From: Sphingomonas sp. Mn802worker
Lineage (GTDB): Bacteria; Pseudomonadota; Alphaproteobacteria; Sphingomonadales; Sphingomonadaceae
Length of the DNA stretch: 64,000 nt
Reading direction: 5' to 3'
Assembly: GCF_000382485.1 (NCBI RefSeq)
Contig: NZ_AORY01000002.1
Coordinates: 124,001-188,000 of the forward strand
Under the pieces are notes generated by a model, which worked only from the letters and a program-made list of their open reading frames with translations, made no database searches and was not told the origin of the DNA. Made by a program: the position numbers and the translations under genes. This document shows, in pieces, positions 9,673 to 18,199 of this stretch (within the stretch, counting starts at the first letter, position 1; the number at the start of each line of letters is the position of its first letter).

Positions 9673-10379
9673 TGCTCCACGCCGCCCGTATAATGGAACG
9701 GGCATCGCCACGCGTCGTCGACGACGCGCCCGCTATACTGACGCGCCTCGCTCGACGCGCCATGACGCGCGAGCATCGGGTTGCGCGATCCCGCCACCGC
9801 CTCGTCGCGCACCATGATCTTCTCGCGCATCGTCTCATACCGACCCTGCGCACGCAGCGTCTCGAACTGGTCGTGCAGGTTGAACACCATCGTCGGTCGC
9901 GCGAACCGCCGCGCCGGCCGCGACGCGTGCGGGTGCAGCCCCACGACGAAGAACGCCTCGCCGCCGAAGCTCAAGGAGAAATGCGGGTCGTCGGGGTCGG
10001 CACTAACGCGCGCGTCGTAATCCTGTCCGCGCCACACGTCCTTGTCCGACAGCGACTGAATGCGCTTCCACAACGCCTGTTCGAACGCCGGCTCGCCAAG
10101 GTCGTCTGGTCCTTCGAACACCACCGCGAAGCTGCGGAACAGGCCGGGATCATCGCGGTACGCCTCGGCGAAGCGCATCAGCCCGTCGTGGATGCGCAGA
10201 TCGTCCCACGAACTATCGATGCGATTGCACGCCAGCACGTGCAGCGTACCCTTCGCCAATGCCGCCTTCGCGCCCACGCACGGAAACGCACGATCATCGA
10301 CGTGCGCGTGCATCATGGCTTCGAGTTCAGCCTGGGCGGAGTGGCGCCACGGGAACATCGGTGTCTCAGGCGTAGGCAT
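9669..10379 (-). CDS. YqcI/YcgG family protein, heme-dependent guanidino N-hydroxylase-like
   Basis: A 236-residue protein of the YqcI/YcgG family, recognised from FPCVGAKAAL near the N-terminus, HFSLSFGGEAFFVVGLHP and SRPARRFARPTMVFNLH. Characterised relatives are heme enzymes that N-hydroxylate guanidino groups: DcsA (arginine, D-cycloserine pathway) and GntA (guanitoxin pathway). Most family members have no known role. The chosen ATG is the one next to the conserved region; an upstream ATG would add 18 residues. It is translationally coupled to the DUF1989 gene, so the two proteins probably act on one substrate. Confidence 0.82.
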   Translation of the reverse strand: MPTPETPMFPWRHSAQAELEAMMHAHVDDRAFPCVGAKAALAKGTLHVLACNRIDSSWDDLRIHDGLMRFAEAYRDDPGLFRSFAVVFEGPDDLGEPAFEQALWKRIQSLSDKDVWRGQDYDARVSADPDDPHFSLSFGGEAFFVVGLHPHASRPARRFARPTMVFNLHDQFETLRAQGRYETMREKIMVRDEAVAGSRNPMLARHGASSEARQYSGRVVDDAWRCPFHYTGGVEQ

Positions 10380-10491
10380 GGACGGGCCATACGGGCGACT
10401 CACCGGCACGGTTCCGCACGATCGCGCTAACATCGATCAACTAATGGTGCTTGAAAGAGGAGGTTGATGGTTGCGTCTTATCCCCGGCGCT

Positions 10492-10528
10492 CACGCTTTG
10501 CGCACCGATCGGTTTGGCGTAAAGCGTG
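10492..10528. other. Inverted repeat upstream of lptB
   Basis: Arms CACGCTTTGCGC and GCGTAAAGCGTG pair over 12 positions (one G-U), and the loop itself contains the palindrome ACCGATCGGT. It lies between a strong AGAGGAGGT ribosome site (about 10456-10464) and the conserved LptB start. It could be an operator or an RNA hairpin in the leader; the sequence alone does not decide. Confidence 0.5.
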
Positions 10529-10583
10529 CCTGACGGGGCCGCTTCAGTGGCACCGACTGGTTTTCACGAGAGTGCCCGCACGC

Positions 10584-11366
10584 ATGGCAACAACCGTCGA
10601 TCAAACGCTGGACGACGTCGAGGCGATCCACGAGGCGCCCGTCAGTCATGGCTTGCAGGTCGTCTCGATCGCGAAGTCATACGACAAGCGCACCGTGCTG
10701 ACCGACGTGTCGGTGTCGGTCGGGCGCGGCGAGGTGATCGGGCTGCTGGGTCCCAACGGCGCGGGCAAGACGACGTGCTTCTACTCGGTGATGGGACTGG
10801 TGAAGCCCGATGCCGGCCGCATCATGCTCGATGGCGATGATATCACCGGCCTTCCGATGTACCGCCGCGCGATCCTGGGCCTCGGCTACCTGCCGCAGGA
10901 AACGTCGATCTTCCGCGGTTTGTCGGTCGAGAAGAACATCATGACCGTGCTCGAACTGTCCGAACCTGACGCCGCGGCGCGTTCGGCGAAGCTCGAGAAG
11001 CTGCTCGACGAATTCGGGCTGACGCGGTTGCGCGACGCGCCGGCGATGGCGCTGTCGGGCGGCGAGCGGCGTCGCGCGGAGATCGCTCGCGCGCTGGCGG
11101 CCGATCCGTCGATCATGCTGCTCGACGAACCGTTCGCCGGCATCGATCCGATCTCGATCGCCGACATCCGTGATCTGGTGAAGGACCTGAAAAGCCGTGA
11201 CATCGGCGTGCTGATCACCGACCACAATGTGCGCGAGACGCTCGACATCGTCGACCGCGCCTACATCATCTACGACGGTCGCGTGCTGTTCACCGGCAGC
11301 CCGGAAGAACTGGTTGCCGACGCCAACGTCCGCCGGCTCTATCTCGGCGAGGGTTTCACGCTGTAG
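10584..11366 (+). CDS. lptB: LPS export ABC transporter ATP-binding protein LptB
   Basis: Cytoplasmic ATPase that powers lipopolysaccharide extraction by LptB2FGC. Walker A GPNGAGKT is at residues 56-63; further on are LSGGERRR, Walker B MLLDEPFAGIDP and the C-terminal RRLYLGEGF typical of LptB. The start used (MATTVDQ) gives 260 residues with a short N-terminal tail. The frame stays open upstream for about 40 more codons, to a strong ribosome site near 10456, so a longer form cannot be excluded. lptC and lptA, often upstream of lptB, are absent here. rpoN follows after about 40 bases. Confidence 0.95.
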   Translation: MATTVDQTLDDVEAIHEAPVSHGLQVVSIAKSYDKRTVLTDVSVSVGRGEVIGLLGPNGAGKTTCFYSVMGLVKPDAGRIMLDGDDITGLPMYRRAILGLGYLPQETSIFRGLSVEKNIMTVLELSEPDAAARSAKLEKLLDEFGLTRLRDAPAMALSGGERRRAEIARALAADPSIMLLDEPFAGIDPISIADIRDLVKDLKSRDIGVLITDHNVRETLDIVDRAYIIYDGRVLFTGSPEELVADANVRRLYLGEGFTL

Positions 11367-11406
11367 CGATGACGGCGCGCCTGCACGACATCGGCGAGCC
11401 GCAGCC

Positions 11407-12876
11407 ATGAGCCTCGCGCCACGTCTTGACCTGCGCCAGTCGCAATCGCTGGTGATGACGCCGCAGTTGCAGCAGGCGATCAAGCTGCTGGCGCTCTCCA
11501 ACCTCGAGATCGAAGGCGTGATCGCGGAGGAGGTCGAGAAGAACCCCCTGCTCGAGACTGCGCCCGCCGCCGACGACGCGCCGGTGATCGCGCCCGACGT
11601 GGCCCAGCCGGCGCGCGACGAGCCCGCGGGCGCCGACGAGTTGGTGATGACGGGTGAGGCTGCGGGCGAGGCCCTCGACGTCGACATCGCGGCCGAGCGC
11701 TTCGACGACGCGCCGTCAGACGGCGGTACGTCGTTGGGCCCGGCGGGGGGCAGCGTGTCGGGGGGCGAGATGCCCGATCTCGACGCCTTCGCCGATACGC
11801 GTGCGGAGAGTTTGGCCGACCATCTGCTCGCGCAGGCGGGCACCGCCTTCTCCGCCGCCGACCTATTCGTCGCGCAGCACCTGATCGACCATATCGACGA
11901 GGCGGGATACCTTCAGGTCCGGCTGCTGGAGGTGGCACAGCGGCTCGGCGTGGCGCTGGCGCAGGTCGAGGCGGTGCTCGCCACGATCCAGACCTTCGAT
12001 CCCACCGGCGTCGGCGCGCGCGACCTCGCCGAATGCCTCGCGATTCAGGCACGCGAGGTCGACCGCTACGATCCGTGCATGGCGCGGCTGCTCGACAACC
12101 TCGACCTGCTCGCACGCGGCGACCTGTCACGCCTCAAGCGGCTGTGCCACGTTGATGACGAGGACATGGCCGACATGATCCGCGAGTTGCGCGGCTATGA
12201 TCCCAAACCCGGCTGCCGCTTCGGTGGCGAGGTCGCGCCCGCGGTCATCCCCGACGTCTATGTGACACGCGGGGCGAAGGGCTGGAACGTCGAGATCAAC
12301 GGTGCGACGCTGCCGCGCGTGCTGGTCAACCGCCGCTATCACGCGCAGCTCGCGACGGGGGCGGACAAGGCGTCGAAAGCGTGGCTGGGCGATCAACTCG
12401 CCAGCGCGAACTGGCTGGTCAAGGCGCTCGACCAGCGCCAGCGCACGATCATCCGCGTCGCGACCGAGATCGTGCGGCAGCAGGAGGCGTTCTTCGTCCA
12501 CGGCGTCTCGCAGCTGCGCCCGCTGACGCTCGCACGGATCGCGGAGGCGATCGACCTGCACGAATCGACCGTCAGCCGCGTGACCTCGAACAAGTATCTG
12601 TCGTGTGCGCGCGGGCTGTTCGAGCTGAAATACTTCTTCACCTCGGCGATCCAGTCGGCCGATGGCGGCGACGCGGTGTCGGCCGAGGCGGTGAAGAGCG
12701 CGATCCGCGCGCTGATAGCGGGCGAGGGCGCGAAGATTCTGTCCGACGACACGTTGGTCGACCTGCTCAATGCCAAGGGCTTCGACATCGCGCGCCGCAC
12801 GGTCGCGAAATACCGCGAGGCGATGGGGATCGGCAGCTCGGTCCAGCGCCGCCGCGCGCGCGCGCTGGCGGGCTGA
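11407..12876 (+). CDS. rpoN: RNA polymerase sigma-54 factor RpoN
   Basis: Alternative sigma factor needed at -24/-12 promoters together with AAA+ activators. The 489-residue protein has the Gln/Leu-rich region I (SQSLVMTPQLQQAIKLLAL), an acidic region II (residues ~45-130), the core-binding region, an HTH (LARIAEAIDLHESTVSRV) and the RpoN box ARRTVAKYRE at about 462-471. It lies directly after lptB, the usual proteobacterial order. The hpf and ptsN genes that commonly follow rpoN are instead about 40 kb away, near dnaQ. Confidence 0.97.
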   Translation: MSLAPRLDLRQSQSLVMTPQLQQAIKLLALSNLEIEGVIAEEVEKNPLLETAPAADDAPVIAPDVAQPARDEPAGADELVMTGEAAGEALDVDIAAERFDDAPSDGGTSLGPAGGSVSGGEMPDLDAFADTRAESLADHLLAQAGTAFSAADLFVAQHLIDHIDEAGYLQVRLLEVAQRLGVALAQVEAVLATIQTFDPTGVGARDLAECLAIQAREVDRYDPCMARLLDNLDLLARGDLSRLKRLCHVDDEDMADMIRELRGYDPKPGCRFGGEVAPAVIPDVYVTRGAKGWNVEINGATLPRVLVNRRYHAQLATGADKASKAWLGDQLASANWLVKALDQRQRTIIRVATEIVRQQEAFFVHGVSQLRPLTLARIAEAIDLHESTVSRVTSNKYLSCARGLFELKYFFTSAIQSADGGDAVSAEAVKSAIRALIAGEGAKILSDDTLVDLLNAKGFDIARRTVAKYREAMGIGSSVQRRRARALAG

Positions 12877-12887
12877 ACCGTTTCGCT

Positions 12888-14540
12888 TCAGTTCGGCGGC
12901 GTCGTCTGCGCGGCGGACATGCTGGCGGGCTGCGCGGGCGTGCCGCTCCGCGCATCGCTGACCGCCTGATCGTACCACGCCGACAGGTCGCGCTTCATCG
13001 CGCGCAGCGCCTCGGGATTGAGGTAGGTCATGTGCCCGGCGGGGTAATAGGTAAAGCGCAGATTCCGCTGCTGCGCGGGCTCGAGCATCATGTGGCCGAG
13101 GTCGTTCTCGGTGCCGAAGAACGGCGTCGCCATGTCGTACCAGCCGTTCATCGACAAGACGTGTAGGTACGGATTGGCGCGCATCGCCGCGGCGAGGTCG
13201 ACCGCAGTATTAGGATTGTTCTGCATCGCGCCGTAGCCGCCGCCGGGCGCGCGATGCTTCCAGTTCCAGTCCCAGCCCGCCGCATCGCGCGCCGACAGGC
13301 GGTACGGCATGTCGGTCTTGTAGCCGAGCGTGTGCGTCACATAGTCGTTGAACGTCGCGATGAACGCGCCCGAGATCGCGTCGGACGAGGCGTCGGTCTC
13401 CGGCCGCTCACCCGCTGCATCCGCGTCGAGCCCGGTGTAGCGCGAATCGAATCGCCCGATCGTCTGGCGGGTGCCGCGCAGCAGCTCCTTCTGGAACCGC
13501 GGCAGGTCGACGCGCAGGTTCGAGCGGATGATGAACTCAGGGGATAGCCCGGTCAGCTCGCTCATTCGCCGCGCCACCGCGTCGCGTTCCTGACCTGAGA
13601 TGTTCTGCCCCTTGGCAAGCGCGGACATGTACGGTCCGACTGCGAAGTCGCGCGCTTGCTGGACGATCGTCGCAACGTCCGCCGGACGATTGGCGATGCG
13701 GTTGTGGTACCATGCGGTCGCGGCGTAGCTCGGCAGGTAGTTGAGATATACCTGATCGAGCCCCGGCTGGCGGTAACCGTAGTTCATGATGGAGGAGAGC
13801 AGCACCACGCCGTTCAGCGCCATGCCGCGATCCTGCAGCTGGTACGCGAGCGCCCCCGAACGCAGCGTGCCGTAGCTTTCGCCGAAGATGAACTTCGGGC
13901 TGTTCCAGCGGCCGTATTTTGTCGAGTAGCGGATGATCGCCTTGGCGAACGCGTCGGCATCCTCGTCGGTGCCGTAGAAGGCGCTGGGCTTCACGTCGCC
14001 GAGCGGCCGCGAATAGCCTGCGCCGATCGCGTCGAGGAACACCATGTCGGTCTTGTCGAGCAGCGTGTCGGGGTTGGGGCCGAAATCGTAAGGCGCGGGG
14101 CGGATCGTCTCGGGATTGCCCGTCTTCAGCCGCACGGGCGCGAACGATCCCATGTGGAGCCAGAAGGTCGGGCTGCCCGGCCCGCCGTTGTAGAAATAGG
14201 TGATCGGGCGCTTGGTGCCGGGCTTCACGCCGTCGAGCGTGTAGGCGGTGTAGAACATCGACGCAGTCGGCTTCCCTTCGCTATCGCGCAGCGTCAGCGT
14301 GCCCGCGGTGGCGGTATAGCCCAGCCGCCTGCCCGCGACGGAAACGTTGCCGTGCGACACTTCGGCGCGCTCGGCCACCGGCGCGGCGGCGTAATCGGCC
14401 TCGACCAGATCGCGCTGGATCTCCGCGTTGGTGCGGCCCGCCTTCTCCTTGGGCGCCGCCTTGTCGGCACCACCTCCGCGATCCTGCGCCATGCCGGCGG
14501 CGCTGACGGTCAACAACAGCAATGAAGCCAATCGGAACAC
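12888..14540 (-). CDS. Exported serine carboxypeptidase, peptidase S10 family
   Basis: Secreted S10-family peptidase of about 550 residues. The N-terminus VFRLASLLLLTVSAAGMAQ is a signal peptide. The nucleophile motif is FGESYG, the acid lies in NGWYDMATP and the histidine in PAGHMTY, giving the Ser-Asp-His triad in order. I prefer the GTG start because AGGGGG lies just upstream; an ATG seven codons earlier is the alternative. S10 enzymes remove C-terminal residues from peptides. The gene is convergent with rpoN and divergent from an exported amidohydrolase. Confidence 0.88.
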   Translation of the reverse strand: MFRLASLLLLTVSAAGMAQDRGGGADKAAPKEKAGRTNAEIQRDLVEADYAAAPVAERAEVSHGNVSVAGRRLGYTATAGTLTLRDSEGKPTASMFYTAYTLDGVKPGTKRPITYFYNGGPGSPTFWLHMGSFAPVRLKTGNPETIRPAPYDFGPNPDTLLDKTDMVFLDAIGAGYSRPLGDVKPSAFYGTDEDADAFAKAIIRYSTKYGRWNSPKFIFGESYGTLRSGALAYQLQDRGMALNGVVLLSSIMNYGYRQPGLDQVYLNYLPSYAATAWYHNRIANRPADVATIVQQARDFAVGPYMSALAKGQNISGQERDAVARRMSELTGLSPEFIIRSNLRVDLPRFQKELLRGTRQTIGRFDSRYTGLDADAAGERPETDASSDAISGAFIATFNDYVTHTLGYKTDMPYRLSARDAAGWDWNWKHRAPGGGYGAMQNNPNTAVDLAAAMRANPYLHVLSMNGWYDMATPFFGTENDLGHMMLEPAQQRNLRFTYYPAGHMTYLNPEALRAMKRDLSAWYDQAVSDARSGTPAQPASMSAAQTTPPN

Positions 14541-14668
14541 GCGCGAACCCCCTGTAATCATCGTCTTTCGTTCAGCCTAAGCCAGCCCGCCTCCCCCGTT
14601 CAAGCGAAAGCACTTGTGCGTCGCCCGACGTACGGCAAGGTGTACGCAACAGGGGAAGGACCTAACCG

Positions 14669-15949
14669 ATGCACCGTTTGCCCGCGCTTCTCGGCGCCGC
14701 CACGCTCGCGCTCTCGCCGCTCTCTGCCGAGGCACGCACCGTCGTCGTCACCGCTGCGCACATGATCGACGTGCTGGCCGGACGCCGCGTCGACGATGCG
14801 CAGGTGGTGGTGACCAACGGGAAGATCACCGCCGTCGGACGGCGCGGCGACGCGGTACCGGCCGGTGCGGAACGGATCGACCTAGGTGAGCGCACGCTGC
14901 TGCCCGGGCTGATCGACATGCACGTCCACCTGACCAGCGACCCGCGGCTGTCGGGCTATCGCGGGCTCGAGTTCACCGACAATTTCGCCACGGTTGTCGG
15001 CGTCGCCAATGCGAAAAAGACGCTCGACGCGGGCTTCACGACGGTGCGCAACGTCGGGTCGAGCAATTACGACGATGTGGCGCTCAAACAGGGGATCGAG
15101 GGCGGCTACGTGCCCGGACCGCGTATCGTCCCCGCGGGCTATGCGCTGGGCGCGACCGGCGGGCACTGCGACGCAACCGAGGCGCTGCCGCCCTCCTTTG
15201 CCGCCGTACCCAACCCCAGCGTCGCCGACACGCCCGACGGTTATCGCAAGCTGGTGCGCACGATGCGCAAATACGGCGCCGAGGTCATCAAGATCTGCGC
15301 CACCGGCGGCGTATTGTCAAAACGCGATTCGCCCGGCGCGCAGCAGATGAGCCTGGCCGAAATGCAAGCGGTTACCGCAGAAGCGCACATGCTGGGGATG
15401 CGGGTCGCCGCGCACGCGCACGGTACCGCCGGCATCAACGACGCGCTGCGCGCCGGTGTCGACACGATCGAGCACGCCAGCCTGGCCGACGCCGAATCGT
15501 TCAAGCTCGCTAAGGAACACGGCGCCTGGTTCAGCATGGACATCTACAACGACGACTACATTCTGGCCGAGGGCGCGAAGAACGGTGCATTTCCCGAAAG
15601 CCTGGAAAAGGAACGGTTGATCGGACGCAAGCAGCGCGAGACGTTCCGCGCCGCGCATGCCGCGGGCGTCAAGATGATCTTCGGCACCGACGGCGGCGTC
15701 TACCCCAACGGCGACAATGCGCGGCAGTTCGCCAAGATGGTCGAATGGGGCATGACCCCGATCGAGGCCATTCAAGCGGCGACGAAGAACGCCGCGGAGG
15801 CGCTGAACCGCAGCGATGTCGGCGCGATCGCGCCCGGCCGTTACGGCGACCTGATCGCGGTCGACGGCGATCCGCTCGCCGACGTTCGCACGCTCGAACG
15901 TGTCAGCTTCGTGATGAAGGGCGGTGAGGTCGATCGCGGCTCGCGCTGA
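14669..15949 (+). CDS. Exported metal-dependent amidohydrolase
   Basis: Periplasmic amidohydrolase of the imidazolonepropionase-like / Xaa-Pro dipeptidase-like group, 426 residues. It has a signal peptide (cleavage after LSAEA), the metal ligands HVH in GLIDMHVHL, the candidate carboxylated Lys in EVIKICATGG, His in AAHAHG and IEHAS, and the catalytic Asp in FGTDGG. A strong GGGGAAGGA ribosome site precedes the ATG. Relatives hydrolyse proline-containing dipeptides or cyclic amides; the substrate is not evident here. Confidence 0.88.
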   Translation: MHRLPALLGAATLALSPLSAEARTVVVTAAHMIDVLAGRRVDDAQVVVTNGKITAVGRRGDAVPAGAERIDLGERTLLPGLIDMHVHLTSDPRLSGYRGLEFTDNFATVVGVANAKKTLDAGFTTVRNVGSSNYDDVALKQGIEGGYVPGPRIVPAGYALGATGGHCDATEALPPSFAAVPNPSVADTPDGYRKLVRTMRKYGAEVIKICATGGVLSKRDSPGAQQMSLAEMQAVTAEAHMLGMRVAAHAHGTAGINDALRAGVDTIEHASLADAESFKLAKEHGAWFSMDIYNDDYILAEGAKNGAFPESLEKERLIGRKQRETFRAAHAAGVKMIFGTDGGVYPNGDNARQFAKMVEWGMTPIEAIQAATKNAAEALNRSDVGAIAPGRYGDLIAVDGDPLADVRTLERVSFVMKGGEVDRGSR

Positions 15950-16003
15950 CCATCGCCTGTCGTCGCCCTCGCCTTCTCACGCCCGAACGCCCATCTACGC
16001 CAC

Positions 16004-16453
16004 ATGGACGAACCTGGACCCTCGACGACCCCACGCCCCTCGCCGCTCCAGTGGATCCTGCGCTGCGGTTTGAAGGGGCGCTGCCCGCGCTGCGGCGAGG
16101 GTCGCCTGTTCTCGTCGTGGCTGAAGATCGCGCCGGCGTGCGACCGCTGCGGGCTTGATTATCGCTTTGCCGCCGCCGACGACGGCCCCGCGTTCTTCTC
16201 GCTGTGCATCATCGCGCTGCCGCTGACCTTCGTCGTGGTGTGGATACAGGTGGCGTATGATCCGCCTGCCTGGGTGCATCTGGTCACCTCGGTGCCGATC
16301 ATGGTGCTCGGCTGCCTGCTGCCGCTGCGCCCGATCAAGGGCTGCCTCGTCGCGTCGCAATACGTCAATCGCGCGCAGGAGGCAGGGACCGGCGGTTTGT
16401 GGGCGAAACTGGAAGGACGCGACGAGGATGCCGGCGGCAGTTCGTTCGACTAG
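16004..16453 (+). CDS. DUF983 family membrane protein
   Basis: A 149-residue protein with two CxxC pairs (CPRCGEG and CDRCG) that look like a small zinc ribbon, followed by two membrane segments (ALPLTFVVVW region and VPIMVLGCLLPL). DUF983 is widespread in alphaproteobacteria, often near cytochrome oxidase genes, but its function is not established. The following cytochrome gene starts inside its 3' end, consistent with a shared transcript and a respiratory link (inference). Confidence 0.85.
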   Translation: MDEPGPSTTPRPSPLQWILRCGLKGRCPRCGEGRLFSSWLKIAPACDRCGLDYRFAAADDGPAFFSLCIIALPLTFVVVWIQVAYDPPAWVHLVTSVPIMVLGCLLPLRPIKGCLVASQYVNRAQEAGTGGLWAKLEGRDEDAGGSSFD

Positions 16454-16877
16454 CTTCACGCTCGCCGTGCTGCTTGCTGCCTGCGCCCCCGCCGAGCGCG
16501 ACCGCGGCGTTTCGCCCGGCGCGCCGCTCGCCGCGCGCATTAAGGTGGCGGACACGCGACTGGGTCGCGCGGTGTTCCGCCAATGCGCAGCGTGTCACAC
16601 CATCGACGCGGGTACGGGCGACCGCGACGGCCCGAACCTCCACGGCGTCACGCACGCGCAGGTCGGGCGCAACAGCGCGCGCTTCGGCTACACCGCCGCG
16701 TTGCAGTCGGTCGGGGGCGAGTGGACCTGCGCGAGACTAGATCACTGGCTGACCAACCCGGCGGCGTTCGCGCCCGGCACGTCGATGCACTTCCCAGGCC
16801 TGCGTAACGGGCTCGATCGCGCTGACGTCATCGCCTATCTTTACGCGAACGGCGGCGGAAAACCCGCCTGCCGCTAA
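16428..16877 (+). CDS. Class I c-type cytochrome
   Basis: Small monoheme cytochrome c, 149 residues. The heme-binding motif is CAACH near residue 50, followed by DGPNLHG and, toward the end, a methionine in GTSMHFPGL as sixth ligand. The N-terminus SFTLAVLLAAC resembles a lipoprotein signal, so the protein may be lipid-anchored in the periplasm. The start overlaps the DUF983 gene by 26 bases. Similar to cytochrome c2/c552-type electron carriers; partners are not identifiable here. Confidence 0.88.
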   Translation: MPAAVRSTSFTLAVLLAACAPAERDRGVSPGAPLAARIKVADTRLGRAVFRQCAACHTIDAGTGDRDGPNLHGVTHAQVGRNSARFGYTAALQSVGGEWTCARLDHWLTNPAAFAPGTSMHFPGLRNGLDRADVIAYLYANGGGKPACR

Positions 16878-16880
16878 GGT

Positions 16881-17888
16881 TCAGTCGTCTTCGTCCTCGA
16901 ACCCGGCGAGCGCCAGCGCGCGTGCCCTGATCTGCCGCGTCATGCACCAATGGACCAGCGCATCCTCGCGCCCGTGCGTCACCCACACCTCCTTCGGGCT
17001 GATCTCCAGCAGCGTCGTCGTCAGTTCGTCCCAGTCGGCGTGATCGGACAGGATCAGCGGCAACTCGACGTTCTTCTGCCGCGCACGCTGGCGGACGCGC
17101 ATCCACCCGCTCGCCATTGCGGTGATCGGATCGGGCAGCCGCCGCGACCAGCGATCGTTGAGCGCGCCGGGCGGGCACATCACGACGTGCCCCGCCATCT
17201 CCGCCTTTGGCGTGTCGGCGACAGGGCGCAACTCACCCAGCCGCACGCCCTGTTCGACGTAGAGGTCGCATAACCGCTGCAACGCGCCGTGGAGGAAGAT
17301 CGGCGCCTCATGCCCGCGCTCGCGCAACTCCGCGATCACGCGCTGCGCCTTGCCGAGCGCATAGGCGCCGACCAGCACGCAACGCGTTGGATTGGCGTGA
17401 AGCGCGGCGATCAGCTTGTCGATCTCGTCGCCGGTGTCGGGATGGCGGAACACCGGCAGGCCGAACGTCGCCTCGGTCACGAACACGTCGCATTTGACCG
17501 GCTGAAACGGCGTGCACGTCGGATCGCTGCGTCGCTTGTAGTCGCCCGACACCACCACGCGCTCGCCGCGATAATCAAGCACGATCTGCGCCGAGCCGAG
17601 CACGTGACCCGCGGGCACGTAGCCGACCTCGACTTCGCCCATGCGGATCGTCTCGCCGTACTGCACCGGATTGGCGGATTGCTGGCCATAGCGCACGTCC
17701 ATGATCGCCAGCGTCTCGGGCGTCGCCCACACCGCGCCATGCCCGCCGCGAGCGTGGTCGGCGTGGCCGTGCGTCACCAGTGCACGCGGCTGCGGCGTCG
17801 AGGGATCGATCCACGCATCGGCCGGGCGCACGTAGATGCCGTGAGGGTAGGGTTCGATCCAGTCGCCGAGAACGGGTGCGCGCGCCAT
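16881..17888 (-). CDS. Ligase-associated DNA exonuclease (metallo-beta-lactamase fold)
   Basis: A 335-residue nuclease of the MBL/beta-CASP type that accompanies the bacterial Lhr-like helicase and an ATP-dependent DNA ligase in a repair system. Seen are the metal motif THGHADHARGGH, GHVLGSAQI, SGDYKRR, SDHADW and THGRED. The start MARAPVLGDW fits the family length. It is divergently placed to the helicase gene, with a very small membrane-protein gene between them. The ATP-dependent ligase usually linked with this family is not adjacent. Confidence 0.9.
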   Translation of the reverse strand: MARAPVLGDWIEPYPHGIYVRPADAWIDPSTPQPRALVTHGHADHARGGHGAVWATPETLAIMDVRYGQQSANPVQYGETIRMGEVEVGYVPAGHVLGSAQIVLDYRGERVVVSGDYKRRSDPTCTPFQPVKCDVFVTEATFGLPVFRHPDTGDEIDKLIAALHANPTRCVLVGAYALGKAQRVIAELRERGHEAPIFLHGALQRLCDLYVEQGVRLGELRPVADTPKAEMAGHVVMCPPGALNDRWSRRLPDPITAMASGWMRVRQRARQKNVELPLILSDHADWDELTTTLLEISPKEVWVTHGREDALVHWCMTRQIRARALALAGFEDEDD

Positions 17889-17978
17889 GCGACGACAACC
17901 GGCGGCCGGGCGGGTGCGTTCCGGGATCGAATCGATTGGCGCGCACGTTGATCGGAAAATGAGATGGGAGACAGGCGG

Positions 17979-18158
17979 ATGTTCGGTGACAGTCTGATGG
18001 CGATCGTCGTCATCCTCGGCTTCGTGGTGCTTGGCGGCGCGATCCTGTTCGCGAAGACGCGCAACAAGCAGACGCCGGAGGACTTCCGCCGCACGGAGGA
18101 AGCCACACGGCGCAACTATCACGAGCAATCGGCCGAGGACCGCGCGCGCACGCCGTGA
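17979..18158 (+). CDS. Small single-pass membrane protein of unknown function
   Basis: A 59-residue protein starting MFGDSL with one clear membrane helix (LMAIVVILGFVVLGGAILFA), followed by a charged cytoplasmic tail rich in Arg, Glu and Thr. A GGGAG ribosome site lies eight bases before the ATG; a second ATG five codons upstream is less likely. I do not recognise the family. Position between the divergent exonuclease and the helicase hints at a link with that repair system, but this is only proximity. Confidence 0.6.
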   Translation: MFGDSLMAIVVILGFVVLGGAILFAKTRNKQTPEDFRRTEEATRRNYHEQSAEDRARTP

Positions 18159-18199
18159 TCCCGCTTGCCTGATGCGACCCGCTGCGGTCGAGTGACCGC

